Assembly: GCF_900187395.1 (NCBI RefSeq) | Contig: NZ_FYEZ01000001.1 | Location: forward strand, 558,001-622,000 | Direction: 5' to 3' | From: Kytococcus aerolatus | Lineage (GTDB): Bacteria; Actinomycetota; Actinomycetes; Actinomycetales; Dermatophilaceae | DNA length: 64,000 nucleotides | Shown here: one piece after another, positions 43,610 to 51,788 of the stretch | How the letters are laid out: every line of letters starts with the position of its first letter | How positions within the stretch are numbered: the stretch's first letter is position 1 | Program-made: the position numbers and the translations under genes | The notes under the pieces: generated by a model | The model's input: the letters and a program-made list of their open reading frames with translations, nothing else | Told to the model about the DNA's origin: nothing | The model's database searches: none

Positions 43610-44565
43610 CGGACCTGCCCCCCGAGCCACGACACCACGGGCCACGTCATGGTCTGGATCAACCTCTGATCCGTTGCCGACAGCTCACTTCTCCACCGGT
43701 GGTCCTCACGGAGGGTGATCCGCTCGCCGCCACGGCCCGGGTTTCCGACGGCCGAGTGGCTCTCCCCCAGCTCCACCGTGCGCCCGACAAAGGGCGACGA
43801 GTCCGGGGGGATGCCCAGGGACGCAACCAGCTCGAGCGTCATCTGCTCGGCGTTCTCCACGAATCGCTCGTAGTCCCATCTCACGGCGCTGCGAGCCCTG
43901 GAGATCTTGAGAACAAGGACCGCATTGAGGTTCGCCCACACCCAGCGCGCCACCCCGACCGCAAGACTTCCTCCGGGCGGTGCGGACTCAGCGTTCCCCC
44001 GCTCCACCCCCCGCGACCTGAGGGTGGAGGACACGACCGCCTCCGGGCGGCGCATGACGTGCAGCAGTGAGTACTCAGCCCCACACAGGTCGAGGAAGAG
44101 CGCACCAGGCGTCGTCTTGGAGGTGTCCACCACGACGTCCGCCCCCGCTTTCTCGGCGGCCGCCGCCACGAGCCAGGTCGTTGCCGCGACCAGCAGTCGC
44201 ACGTCATCCGGCCACGCGTGAGCAGGGGTACGGCGAAGACGCAGGAGCTCGGTGGGTCGAGTGGTCCGAGCCAGTCGGGCCCGTGTCGCGGCCAGGTCTC
44301 CGTAATCGGCGGACGAGATTCCAATCCTCGCGCAGACCTCCTGCAGCGCGTACGACCAGAGCGGGCAATCCGTGAGCACCTCACCGCACGCACACCTGTT
44401 GCCACGAGCCACATCGCGCCAGAAGAGCGAGATCTCGCCGATCGTCAGGACGCCCGGCTGCGTTCCGATGACCTCGCCGATCAGGGTCGACCCACTTCTG
44501 GCCGCACCCGTCACGTAGATGGTCCGGGGGTATGAGGGGGACCCAACCTCAGAGTGATCAACCAT
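43606..44565 (-). CDS. Sulfotransferase 3
   Basis: A 319-residue enzyme with VTGAARSGSTLIGEVIG (18-34) as the PAPS loop and a LLHVMRRPEAVVSST motif that matches the 3'-phosphate site. It carries a CACGEVLTDCPLW cysteine-rich loop (Cys-x-Cys...Cys) common in actinobacterial sulfotransferases of this subgroup. It forms an operon with the beta-helix lipoprotein upstream (8-base overlap) and the polymerase downstream (ATGA). Its gene is directly linked to cysDN, so PAPS supply and use are co-transcribed. Confidence 0.85.
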   Translation of the reverse strand: MVDHSEVGSPSYPRTIYVTGAARSGSTLIGEVIGTQPGVLTIGEISLFWRDVARGNRCACGEVLTDCPLWSYALQEVCARIGISSADYGDLAATRARLARTTRPTELLRLRRTPAHAWPDDVRLLVAATTWLVAAAAEKAGADVVVDTSKTTPGALFLDLCGAEYSLLHVMRRPEAVVSSTLRSRGVERGNAESAPPGGSLAVGVARWVWANLNAVLVLKISRARSAVRWDYERFVENAEQMTLELVASLGIPPDSSPFVGRTVELGESHSAVGNPGRGGERITLREDHRWRSELSATDQRLIQTMTWPVVSWLGGQVR

Positions 44566-45817
44566 CTGCGTCTCCCGCAACTTCTTTGATTCGGACGATC
44601 TGATTTTGGGCCCCTTCGATCGTATTATCATCGAGCGTCGTGGTTGGCGAATTCTCCAAGGTGACCCCCGAGATCTGGGTGCCCTGAGTGTTCACCACCT
44701 TGTTCCGACGGACCCGAACCGCCTTGGCGGACGTCACGCGGATGCCCACCCGACCGTGGTCCTTACGATCACCCATGCGATTCTGGCCGTTGTCAACCAA
44801 AACATTCTCCTCCACCAAGATGTCCGCGGCAGTGGAATCGAATCGAGAGCCGACATATATTCCTGCGGTGTCGTTCTCGCGCACCTCGTTGCGCACGACG
44901 CGGACCTTCCGAGAGTGCGCGACGGTGATACCCACGTCGCCGCCACCCACTGAGGTGTTGTCCGCCACCTCCACATCTTGGGCGAACCGGACCGCGATCT
45001 GGTCAGCCGTGCCCGGTTCCTTCTCGTCTCGATATGACCTACCTGGCCCCGTGACCTCGCAACGGGTGATATTCAAGCTCTTGGTGACGTATCCCCGGGT
45101 GCCAGTCACGACCAGCGGGTACCTGGACGAACCACCGGCCCGGAGATCACTGATGCGGCAATCGGCAACACTCACCTGGGAGAATCGTTGGTTCCTCTTC
45201 TGTTGCAGGTAGATCCCCCGCTGTGACCAGTTGGCGACCTCGACACCCTCCAGCCGGACCCCGGAGCCCCCGCCCACAAGGCTCACGCCAGTAGCTGGCC
45301 CGTCGAGGAGGCACTGCTTGACCACCAGATCTCGCGGCATCCCGTGCGCCATGATGCCCAACGCGGCTGAGGTGCCCACCACCTCGCAGTTCTCGATCTG
45401 GACGTTCCTCGCTTCGCGCACCACCTGAATGCCGGAGATCAGGGGAGCCCCCCGGGACTCGATCCTCAGACCCGACAAGTGGGCGCCCGACTCCAGGATC
45501 ACTGCGGACTTCAGCCGACCGGCGGCGTAGAGAAGAGCGCCCTCGTCCCCGGCCAGAGTCACCCCCGTTGGGACCTGAAGTGGTCTGTTGAGGCGGTGCC
45601 CGCCCTCGCGGCTCTCCAAACGCACCGTCTCCCCAGGCCGCGCACCGCGGAGCTGGTCGCGAATCTGCTTGAGGCCCGGCCGGTCGGGCGTCTCCTCTGG
45701 AGGGGTCGAACACGCTGCCACGACCGTCACTCCTGCTCCCAGCACAGCCGCCAGCACCGGGCGTCGCGAGACGCCCGGTGCCCGTAGTCCCGATGGACCA
45801 TCGTTGCGGTGAGTCAC
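44558..45817 (-). CDS. Right-handed beta-helix lipoprotein
   Basis: A 419-residue exported protein. The N-terminus has SRRPVLAAVLGAGVTVVAAC with lipobox Cys36; the RR pair may make it a Tat substrate. Residues about 90-400 are parallel beta-helix repeats (IENCEVVGTS, ADCRISDL, EENVLVDNGQNRM), the fold of pectate lyases, polysaccharide lyases and C5-epimerases. A role in trimming or modifying the surface polysaccharide is inferred from fold and position. GTG 45817 starts 3 bases after the cysN stop, so it belongs to the cysDN operon. Confidence 0.8.
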   Translation of the reverse strand: MTHRNDGPSGLRAPGVSRRPVLAAVLGAGVTVVAACSTPPEETPDRPGLKQIRDQLRGARPGETVRLESREGGHRLNRPLQVPTGVTLAGDEGALLYAAGRLKSAVILESGAHLSGLRIESRGAPLISGIQVVREARNVQIENCEVVGTSAALGIMAHGMPRDLVVKQCLLDGPATGVSLVGGGSGVRLEGVEVANWSQRGIYLQQKRNQRFSQVSVADCRISDLRAGGSSRYPLVVTGTRGYVTKSLNITRCEVTGPGRSYRDEKEPGTADQIAVRFAQDVEVADNTSVGGGDVGITVAHSRKVRVVRNEVRENDTAGIYVGSRFDSTAADILVEENVLVDNGQNRMGDRKDHGRVGIRVTSAKAVRVRRNKVVNTQGTQISGVTLENSPTTTLDDNTIEGAQNQIVRIKEVAGDADG

Positions 45818-45820
45818 CCC

Positions 45821-47086
45821 TCAGCCGTTCACCATGCCCGCGCCGACGGTGACTCCGGTGGCCTCGTCGATGAGGATGAACGAGCCCGTCGTCTTGTTGC
45901 GCTCGTACGGGTCGACCATGAGCGGCTGCGCCGAACGGATCTGCACACGGCCGATCTCGTTCAGGGCCAGCTCCCCGGCCTCCAGGTCACGGTGCAGCGA
46001 GTTCACGTCCAGCCGGTAGTCCACCGACTTGACGAGGCACTTCACCTGCCGGGTCGTGTGCTTGATGAGCAGCTTCGACTTCGGCTTGAGCGTCCTCGCG
46101 CCGTCCATCCAGCAGACCATCGCGTCGATGTCCTGGATCGGCTCCGGGGCGTTGTGCGGACGGCAGATCATGTCGCCGCGGCTGATGTCCACGTCGTCCT
46201 CGAGGCGCAGGGTGACCGACATCGGCGGGAACGCCTCGTCCATCTCCTGCTCCGCGAGGTCGACACCCGCGACGGTCGAGGTCATGCCGCTGGGCAGCAC
46301 CATCACCTCGTCGCCCTTCTTGAACACGCCACCGGCGACCTGCCCGCCGTACCCGCGGTAGTCGTGCCACTTGTCGGACTTCGGACGGATCACGTACTGC
46401 ACCGGGAAGCGGGCGTCCGTCATGTCCCGGTCAGCGCCGACGTAGACGTTCTCCAGGTGGTGCAGGAGGGAGGGCCCCTCGTACCACGGCATGTTCTCGC
46501 TGCGGTGGACCACGTTGTCGCCGACGAGGGCGGAGATGGGGATGATCTCCAGGTCGGGAGCGTTGAGCTTGGTCGCGAAGGCCTCGAACTCGTCGCGGAT
46601 CTCCTCGAAACGCTCCTGGGAGTAGTCCACGAGGTCCATCTTGTTGACGCAGAGCACCATGTGGGGCACCCGCAACAGGGAGAGGAGCACCGCGTGGCGC
46701 CGCGACTGCTCGCTGAGTCCGTTCCGCGCATCCACCAGCACCATGCCCAGGTCGGCGGTGGAGGCACCGGTCACCATGTTCCGGGTGTACTGCACGTGCC
46801 CCGGGGTGTCGGCGATGATGAACTTGCGCTTCGGGGTCGCGAAGTAGCGGTATGCGACGTCGATGGTGATGCCCTGCTCGCGCTCGGAGCGCAGACCATC
46901 GGTCAGCAGTGCCAGATCGGTGTAGTCGAAGCCCTTGTCCTGAGACGTCTTCTCGACCGACTCCATCTGGTCCTCGAAGATCGACTTCGAGTCCATGAGC
47001 AGGCGACCGATGAGGGTCGACTTGCCGTCGTCCACCGAGCCGGCGGTGGCGAAGCGGAGCAGGTCCAAGCCAAGTTCGTTGCCCAT
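45821..47086 (-). CDS. cysN: Sulfate adenylyltransferase GTPase subunit
   Basis: A 421-residue EF-Tu-like GTPase that drives ATP-sulfurylase. GSVDDGKST (16-24), DTPGHVQYTRNM, NKMDLVDYS and the REQGITIDVAYR effector segment are intact. Two beta-barrel domains follow. It is the short form without the fused APS-kinase domain; the kinase is encoded separately at 48131. CysDN makes APS from sulfate and ATP. ATG 47086 overlaps the cysD TGA by one base. Confidence 0.96.
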   Translation of the reverse strand: MGNELGLDLLRFATAGSVDDGKSTLIGRLLMDSKSIFEDQMESVEKTSQDKGFDYTDLALLTDGLRSEREQGITIDVAYRYFATPKRKFIIADTPGHVQYTRNMVTGASTADLGMVLVDARNGLSEQSRRHAVLLSLLRVPHMVLCVNKMDLVDYSQERFEEIRDEFEAFATKLNAPDLEIIPISALVGDNVVHRSENMPWYEGPSLLHHLENVYVGADRDMTDARFPVQYVIRPKSDKWHDYRGYGGQVAGGVFKKGDEVMVLPSGMTSTVAGVDLAEQEMDEAFPPMSVTLRLEDDVDISRGDMICRPHNAPEPIQDIDAMVCWMDGARTLKPKSKLLIKHTTRQVKCLVKSVDYRLDVNSLHRDLEAGELALNEIGRVQIRSAQPLMVDPYERNKTTGSFILIDEATGVTVGAGMVNG

Positions 47087-47997
47087 CAGAAGTAGCCCTC
47101 CTTCTTGCGGTCCTCCATGGCGGCCTCGGAGAACTTGTCGTCGCCACGGGTAGCCCCGCGCTCGGTGATACGGGAAGCGGCCACTTCCTCGATGACCTTC
47201 TCCACGGTGTCGGCGTCGGACTCCAGACAGCCGGTGAGCGTCATGTCCCCCACGGTACGGAAGCGCACCGTGCGCTCGGAGACCGTCTCGCCCTCGCGGA
47301 GCGGGTTGTTCTCCGTCTCGGTGAAGAGCATGCCACCGCGCTCGAAGACACGGCGCTGGTGCGCGAAGTAGATCTCCGGGATGTCGACCTTCTCCCGGCC
47401 GATGTAGTCCCAGATGTCCAGCTCGGTCCAGTTGGAGAGCGGGAAGATGCGCATGTGCTCACCCTCGTGGATGCGCCCGTTGTACAGGCTCCACAGCTCG
47501 GGACGCTGGTTCTTCGGGTCCCACTGGCCGAACTCGTCACGGTGGGAGTACACGCGCTCCTTGGCGCGCGCCTTCTCCTCGTCCCGCCGTCCGCCTCCGA
47601 AGGCGGCGGTGTACCCCTCGGTCTCCAGGGCATTCAGCAGGGTGCCGATCTGGAGTCGGTTGCGCGGCGTCTTCCCGTCGTCCACGACGATGCCGTCCTT
47701 GATGGCCTGCTCGACCGACGCCACGTGCAGACGCAGCCCCAGACGCTCCACCCACCGGTCACGGCAGGCCAGCACCTCGGGGAAGTCGTAGCCGGTGTCC
47801 ACCTGGAGGACCGGGAAGGGCACCTTGGCGGGGTAGAAGGCCTTCTCCGCGAGGCGGAGCATCACGATGGAGTCCTTCCCACCGGAGAACATGAGCACCG
47901 GCTTCTCGAACTCCGCAGCGACTTCGCGGAAGATGTGGATCGACTCGGCCTCGAGTTCGTCGAGCTGCGAGAGCCGGTAGTCAGGAAGAGTCGACAT
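47086..47997 (-). CDS. cysD: Sulfate adenylyltransferase catalytic subunit
   Basis: A 303-residue PAPS-reductase-fold enzyme. FSGGKDSIVML (37-47) is the PP-loop; AFGGGRRDEEKARAKERVYSHR and SNWTELDIWDYI are family motifs. With CysN it forms APS. It starts an operon of cysD-cysN-lipoprotein-sulfotransferase-wzy, so sulfate activation is embedded in a polysaccharide transcript instead of a reductive assimilation operon. ATG 47997 follows GAGAGG. A TATGGT -10 candidate lies at 48035-48040 on the minus strand. Confidence 0.96.
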   Translation of the reverse strand: MSTLPDYRLSQLDELEAESIHIFREVAAEFEKPVLMFSGGKDSIVMLRLAEKAFYPAKVPFPVLQVDTGYDFPEVLACRDRWVERLGLRLHVASVEQAIKDGIVVDDGKTPRNRLQIGTLLNALETEGYTAAFGGGRRDEEKARAKERVYSHRDEFGQWDPKNQRPELWSLYNGRIHEGEHMRIFPLSNWTELDIWDYIGREKVDIPEIYFAHQRRVFERGGMLFTETENNPLREGETVSERTVRFRTVGDMTLTGCLESDADTVEKVIEEVAASRITERGATRGDDKFSEAAMEDRKKEGYF

Positions 47998-48034
47998 GTG
48001 CGACCTCTCTGCTGGCGGGCGGGTTGTCCAACTC

Positions 48035-48040
48035 ACCATA
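48035..48040 (-). promoter_or_regulatory. Probable -10 element TATGGT for cysD
   Basis: TATGGT lies 38 bases before the cysD start in the divergent cysD/cysC interval. No -35 or operator was recognised. Confidence 0.35.
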
Positions 48041-48116
48041 CCGCCCAGAATCACTGCCCCCGCCCCGGTAGGTCGCACCCCGTGCGGAGCTGCTCGGTCG
48101 ACGGCCCGGAAGGTGC

Positions 48117-48122
48117 CATACT
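48117..48122 (+). promoter_or_regulatory. Probable -10 element CATACT, near-leaderless start of cysC
   Basis: CATACT lies eight bases before GTG 48131. It is a weaker match than the other leaderless promoters in this window. Confidence 0.35.
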
Positions 48123-48130
48123 CACGAGAT

Positions 48131-49285
48131 GTGAGTACCTCTCCGCAGACATCCCTGACCGGTGACGCCCGGCTCCTGGACCACTTGGACGCCCTGCGCC
48201 AGCTCGCACCCGAGGAGGGAGGCGTCGAGCACCTCCCCCGAGCGGGAGGGGCCGCTGCCCCGGACGGCAGCACGGTCGTCCTGGACCCCGAGGGCGTACC
48301 GGTCGCGCGCCTGTCCCCCCAGCCCATCGAGGGCGGTGGGGACGATCTGCTGACAGCGACCGTCGAGTGGCTCTCCGAGGCGTCCCCGCTCCCCTTCGCC
48401 CACCTCCGCCGGTGGCCCAGCGCCCCTCCCCGCACCGTCACCGTGCTCGAGGGGTTCCTGCCCACGCCCCCACCGGCTGACGTGACGGATCTCAATGCCG
48501 ACGACCTCGTCCTGACCACCGTCCCGCTACGCACCGATGACGGGGGGATCGACCCCCGGGGCGCCGACACGCTCCGCCGGCTCAGCGAGTGCTCCAACGC
48601 CCGGGTGCTGCACGTGCCGGCCGCCGGCCGCGATCACTCACTCCGCCGACGAGTGCTCGCCGCGCTCGGGGCGGGCAGCACCCACCGGACCGCAAAGGGG
48701 GGAGCGCAACAACCCCTGCCCGGCGCCGGGGTTGTGCTCTTCACCGGCCTGAGCGGGTCCGGGAAGTCCACCCTCGCCCGCCACCTGCGGGACCAGCTGG
48801 TGGAGGCGAGCGACCACCGGGTCACCCTCCTGGACGGTGACGTCGTGCGGCACCACCTCTCGAAGGGGCTCGGCTTCTCCGCCGAGGACCGGCAGACGAA
48901 CGTGCGCCGGATCGGCTGGGTGGCCACCCAGATCGCCTCTCACGGCGGGTTGACCATCTGTTCCCCGATCGCCCCGTTCGAGGTGGACCGGCAGGAGATC
49001 GCCGCGATGTGCGCCGAGAACGGCGTCCAGTTCCTCCTCGTCCACGTCGCCACTCCGCTGGAGGAGTGCGAGCGCCGTGACCGCAAGGGCCTCTACGCAC
49101 GAGCCCGTGCGGGTGAGATCCCGGACTTCACCGGCATCTCGTCTCCCTACGAGACCCCGGCCCACCCTGACCTGCGCGTCGACACCACGGGCCGGACCAT
49201 CGAGGAGGTCGGTACCGAGGTGTGGGACCTCCTGGCTGCCCACGGCCTGACCACCGCCGACACGCCTGACAAGGACGCCTCATGA
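48131..49285 (+). CDS. cysC: Adenylyl-sulfate (APS) kinase with a 200-residue N-terminal domain
   Basis: A 384-residue protein. The C-terminal 185 residues are APS kinase: P-loop GLSGSGKST (206-214), LLDGDVVRHHLSKGLGFSAEDR, and SPYETPAHPDLRVDT. It phosphorylates APS to PAPS, the sulfotransferase donor. Residues 1-200 are an extra domain of unknown identity (DGSTVVLDPEGVPVARL, then VTVLEGFLP), somewhat like the PUA-type N-domain of ATP-sulfurylases; this assignment is weak. GTG 48131 is chosen for the close -10 element. ATGA overlap with the TauE-type gene places both in one operon, divergent from cysDN. Confidence 0.92.
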   Translation: MSTSPQTSLTGDARLLDHLDALRQLAPEEGGVEHLPRAGGAAAPDGSTVVLDPEGVPVARLSPQPIEGGGDDLLTATVEWLSEASPLPFAHLRRWPSAPPRTVTVLEGFLPTPPPADVTDLNADDLVLTTVPLRTDDGGIDPRGADTLRRLSECSNARVLHVPAAGRDHSLRRRVLAALGAGSTHRTAKGGAQQPLPGAGVVLFTGLSGSGKSTLARHLRDQLVEASDHRVTLLDGDVVRHHLSKGLGFSAEDRQTNVRRIGWVATQIASHGGLTICSPIAPFEVDRQEIAAMCAENGVQFLLVHVATPLEECERRDRKGLYARARAGEIPDFTGISSPYETPAHPDLRVDTTGRTIEEVGTEVWDLLAAHGLTTADTPDKDAS

Positions 49286-50229
49286 CGGAACTGTTCACCG
49301 GAGACTTCCTCCCGCTGCTCCTCGTGAGCAGCCTGATCGGCGTGGTCATCGGGTTGACCGGCATGGGTGGTGGGGCACTCATGACGCCTGCTCTGGTGTT
49401 CCTGGGCATCCCCCCGAGCACGGCCGTGGCCAACGACCTCGTGGCTGCGGCCGTCAACAAGAGTGTGGGAGCGACCGTGCACGCCAAGCACGGCTCACCG
49501 CACTTCAAGCTGGCAAAATGGCTCATCATCGGATCGGTGCCGACGGCCTTTGCGGGTGCCTTCATCATCGACAACCTGGGGGATTTCGACGTCCAGCAGA
49601 CCTTCCTCAAGACAGCCATCGGGTGCACCCTGCTGATCACCGCGACCACGTACTTCCTCCGGATGTACCTGGAGCTGGCCCGCGGAATCCTGGACGACCC
49701 AAACGCCCCAGACCCCGAGGTCCGCCCGATCCCGACCCTCCTGATCGGCACTCTGGGTGGTCTCCTGGTCGGCATCACCAGCGTCGGGTCCGGCACCCTC
49801 ATCATGGTTCTGCTCCTGCTGCTCTACCCCGCCCTGAGCGCTGTCAAGCTCGTGGGGACCGACCTCGTCCAGGCCATTCCCCTCGTCGTCTCGGCCGCGA
49901 TCGGTCACGTCATCGTCAACGGCGTCGACTGGAGCATCCTCGTCCCCCTGCTGATCGGTGGCGCGCCGGGGACCTTCCTGGGGGCCAGACTGGCCGCCGT
50001 CGTGCCCCAGTCCATCGTGCGCCGCGGCATCGTCATCGTCCTGACGGTCAGCTCGTTGGCCATGCTGGGCGTCCCCTCGCTGTGGGTGGGCTTCAGCGGA
50101 GCCGCCCTGCTGATCCTCGGCCCCGTGGTGTGGGGACTGCTGCGCATGCACCACGGACTGCCTGCCTTCGAGAACGAGCACCTGCCCGGAGGGCGGCCCA
50201 AGGCCGCACGAGGTCGCGACTCAGAGTAG
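49282..50229 (+). CDS. TauE/SafE-family anion permease
   Basis: A 315-residue membrane protein with about eight helices in two homologous halves; each half has the glycine-rich signature (GLTGMGGGALMTP at 24-36 and GITSVGSGTLIM near 170). Family members move sulfite, sulfonates or sulfate. In Corynebacterium a relative (CysZ) is proposed to import sulfate. Its coupling to cysC by ATGA suggests sulfate uptake for PAPS synthesis. A strong bidirectional hairpin follows. Confidence 0.85.
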   Translation: MTELFTGDFLPLLLVSSLIGVVIGLTGMGGGALMTPALVFLGIPPSTAVANDLVAAAVNKSVGATVHAKHGSPHFKLAKWLIIGSVPTAFAGAFIIDNLGDFDVQQTFLKTAIGCTLLITATTYFLRMYLELARGILDDPNAPDPEVRPIPTLLIGTLGGLLVGITSVGSGTLIMVLLLLLYPALSAVKLVGTDLVQAIPLVVSAAIGHVIVNGVDWSILVPLLIGGAPGTFLGARLAAVVPQSIVRRGIVIVLTVSSLAMLGVPSLWVGFSGAALLILGPVVWGLLRMHHGLPAFENEHLPGGRPKAARGRDSE

Positions 50230-50242
50230 TTCCACACGCTGA

Positions 50243-50276
50243 TGCGGCTCCCCACACCGACGTGTGGGGAGCCGCA
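50243..50276. terminator. Bidirectional terminator between the permease and sugar transferase genes
   Basis: A perfect 15-bp stem (50243-50257 with 50262-50276) with a 4-base loop, between two convergent genes that end at 50229 and 50293. Confidence 0.82.
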
Positions 50277-50292
50277 CCTGTGTGGATGGCCC

Positions 50293-50904
50293 TCAGCGCC
50301 CGGGACGCACCGTCTGGAGGATGCATTGCACGTCCTTGAGGAGCGACCAGTTCCGGATGTACTCCAGATTGATCCGAACCTTCTCCGGCCAGATGACCTC
50401 CCGGTTGTAGCGCTCGGGGTCATCCTGCTCCGCCAAGATCTCCTCTTCGTTGCGGAACGCCAGGGTTCCCGGCGAGGTGATGCCCGGGCGGATGGAGAGC
50501 AGCAGTCGATCCTCACCCTCGAGCCGATCAGCGAACCCGGGGACGTCGGGGCGAGGGCCCACGAAGCTCATGGCCCCCCTGAGCACGTCCCACAGCTGAG
50601 GGAGCTCGTCGATCTTGGTCCGGCGCATGAACGCCCCCGACCGGGTGATCCGGGGGTCGGTACTGGCGGTCACCGTGGTGCCGGGCGTGGTGGTGCTGCG
50701 CATGGTGCGGATCTTGTGCACGGTGAACGGCTCACCGTGTCGCCCGATGCGCCGCTGGCTGAAGATGCCCCACTCACGGGTGTCGACCGTGGCGACCACC
50801 GTGGCTGTCACGATGACCGGAGCTGCAGCCACGAGCCCGATGGAGGACACCGTGAGGTCGAACGCCCGCTTCACCGCCGCCTGCCGCGAGGTCAGTCCCG
50901 TCAT
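50293..50904 (-). CDS. Initiating sugar-1-phosphate transferase (WcaJ/PglC-type)
   Basis: A 203-residue monotopic phosphoglycosyltransferase. It has one N-terminal hydrophobic segment (about 17-38), the basic VHKIRTMRS motif, and the catalytic DELPQLWDVLRGAMSFVGPRP. It loads the first sugar phosphate onto undecaprenyl phosphate and thus starts repeat-unit assembly. The short form has only the catalytic domain. ATG 50904 overlaps the sulfotransferase stop as ATGA. It is the last gene of the galE-led part of the minus arm. Confidence 0.92.
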   Translation of the reverse strand: MTGLTSRQAAVKRAFDLTVSSIGLVAAAPVIVTATVVATVDTREWGIFSQRRIGRHGEPFTVHKIRTMRSTTTPGTTVTASTDPRITRSGAFMRRTKIDELPQLWDVLRGAMSFVGPRPDVPGFADRLEGEDRLLLSIRPGITSPGTLAFRNEEEILAEQDDPERYNREVIWPEKVRINLEYIRNWSLLKDVQCILQTVRPGR

Positions 50905-51788
50905 GCCAGGCCGTCCTCTGGGTAGCCCAGGCGCTGCATCGTCGGGCCGACCATGTCCGCCAGACGCTCCCTCTCGGCGGGCGGGTACTGCGTGAGCGAC
51001 TTGCCGATGCTGCCCGCAGAAACCGTGGCCACCGACTCCGCGGCGTAACGGTCCTCCAGCCCCAGCTCGTCCAGCAACCGACGCAGCTCGGCCTCCGGCT
51101 CCTGCACGAAGTCCTCATACGCCACGCGGTGGACCTTCTCTGGAGCCACGGCGGCGAGCTGGTCGAGGGTCAACGACGCGCACCGCTCCCACTGGGTGAG
51201 GGCCACCTCCTCCAAGGTGCAGCTCTCCTGCAGCTGCCGGAAGTCGTGCGGCCGCGGCCCCCACCACGTGGCGACCTTCAGGTCGGCTTCGGTGCTGCCA
51301 GCCTGGCCGCTTAGGATCTTGCCCAGACGGGTACGCAGGAAGGCCAGGATCTGCATCGGCAGATCCGCAACCGGCACGTAGCGCACCTTGCGCAGCGTGT
51401 ACGCCAGGTCGAAGGGGGCGTTCCAGCGCTTCATCGTAGAGGCTGCTGCATCGAAACCGTCGCGATGGATGAAGACGAACTCCGCCTCGGGGAAGGTCTT
51501 GGCCGCGAAAGCCACCCGCATGGAGGTGGCACAGGTCTTCTCCACCAGCACGTCACATCCGAACTCCTCCGCCGCGTGGGCGAAGTTGCGGCGCAGGAAG
51601 CTCACGACCTCCGGCCGAGCATGCTCCGGGAGCAGCTCATCGTGCGGGACATCGAGATTGCCGTGCTTCCAGATCGGGTTGATCTCGTCGCAGGGCCAGG
51701 TCGAGACGCCCTCGAGGGACGTGAGGACGTCCCGCAACATGTTGGTGCCGGAGCGCGGCGCACCCACGATGATGATGAGCTTGTTCAT
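50901..51788 (-). CDS. Sulfotransferase 4
   Basis: A 295-residue enzyme with IIVGAPRSGTNMLRDVL (6-22) as the PAPS loop and FVFIHRDGFDAAASTMKRW as the 3'-phosphate site; VEKTCATSMRVAF supplies the conserved Lys-Thr. It is the fourth distinct sulfotransferase of the locus and differs from the other three in sequence, so a different position or sugar is likely. ATGA overlaps tie it to the glycosyltransferase before it and the sugar transferase after it. Confidence 0.85.
   Translation of the reverse strand: MNKLIIIVGAPRSGTNMLRDVLTSLEGVSTWPCDEINPIWKHGNLDVPHDELLPEHARPEVVSFLRRNFAHAAEEFGCDVLVEKTCATSMRVAFAAKTFPEAEFVFIHRDGFDAAASTMKRWNAPFDLAYTLRKVRYVPVADLPMQILAFLRTRLGKILSGQAGSTEADLKVATWWGPRPHDFRQLQESCTLEEVALTQWERCASLTLDQLAAVAPEKVHRVAYEDFVQEPEAELRRLLDELGLEDRYAAESVATVSAGSIGKSLTQYPPAERERLADMVGPTMQRLGYPEDGLA

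Noticed and set aside
44555-44575. Another copy of the REPIN-like motif (AACCATCTGCG)
   Set aside because: Only about ten bases match and they include the start codon of sulfotransferase 3; the rest of the motif is absent.
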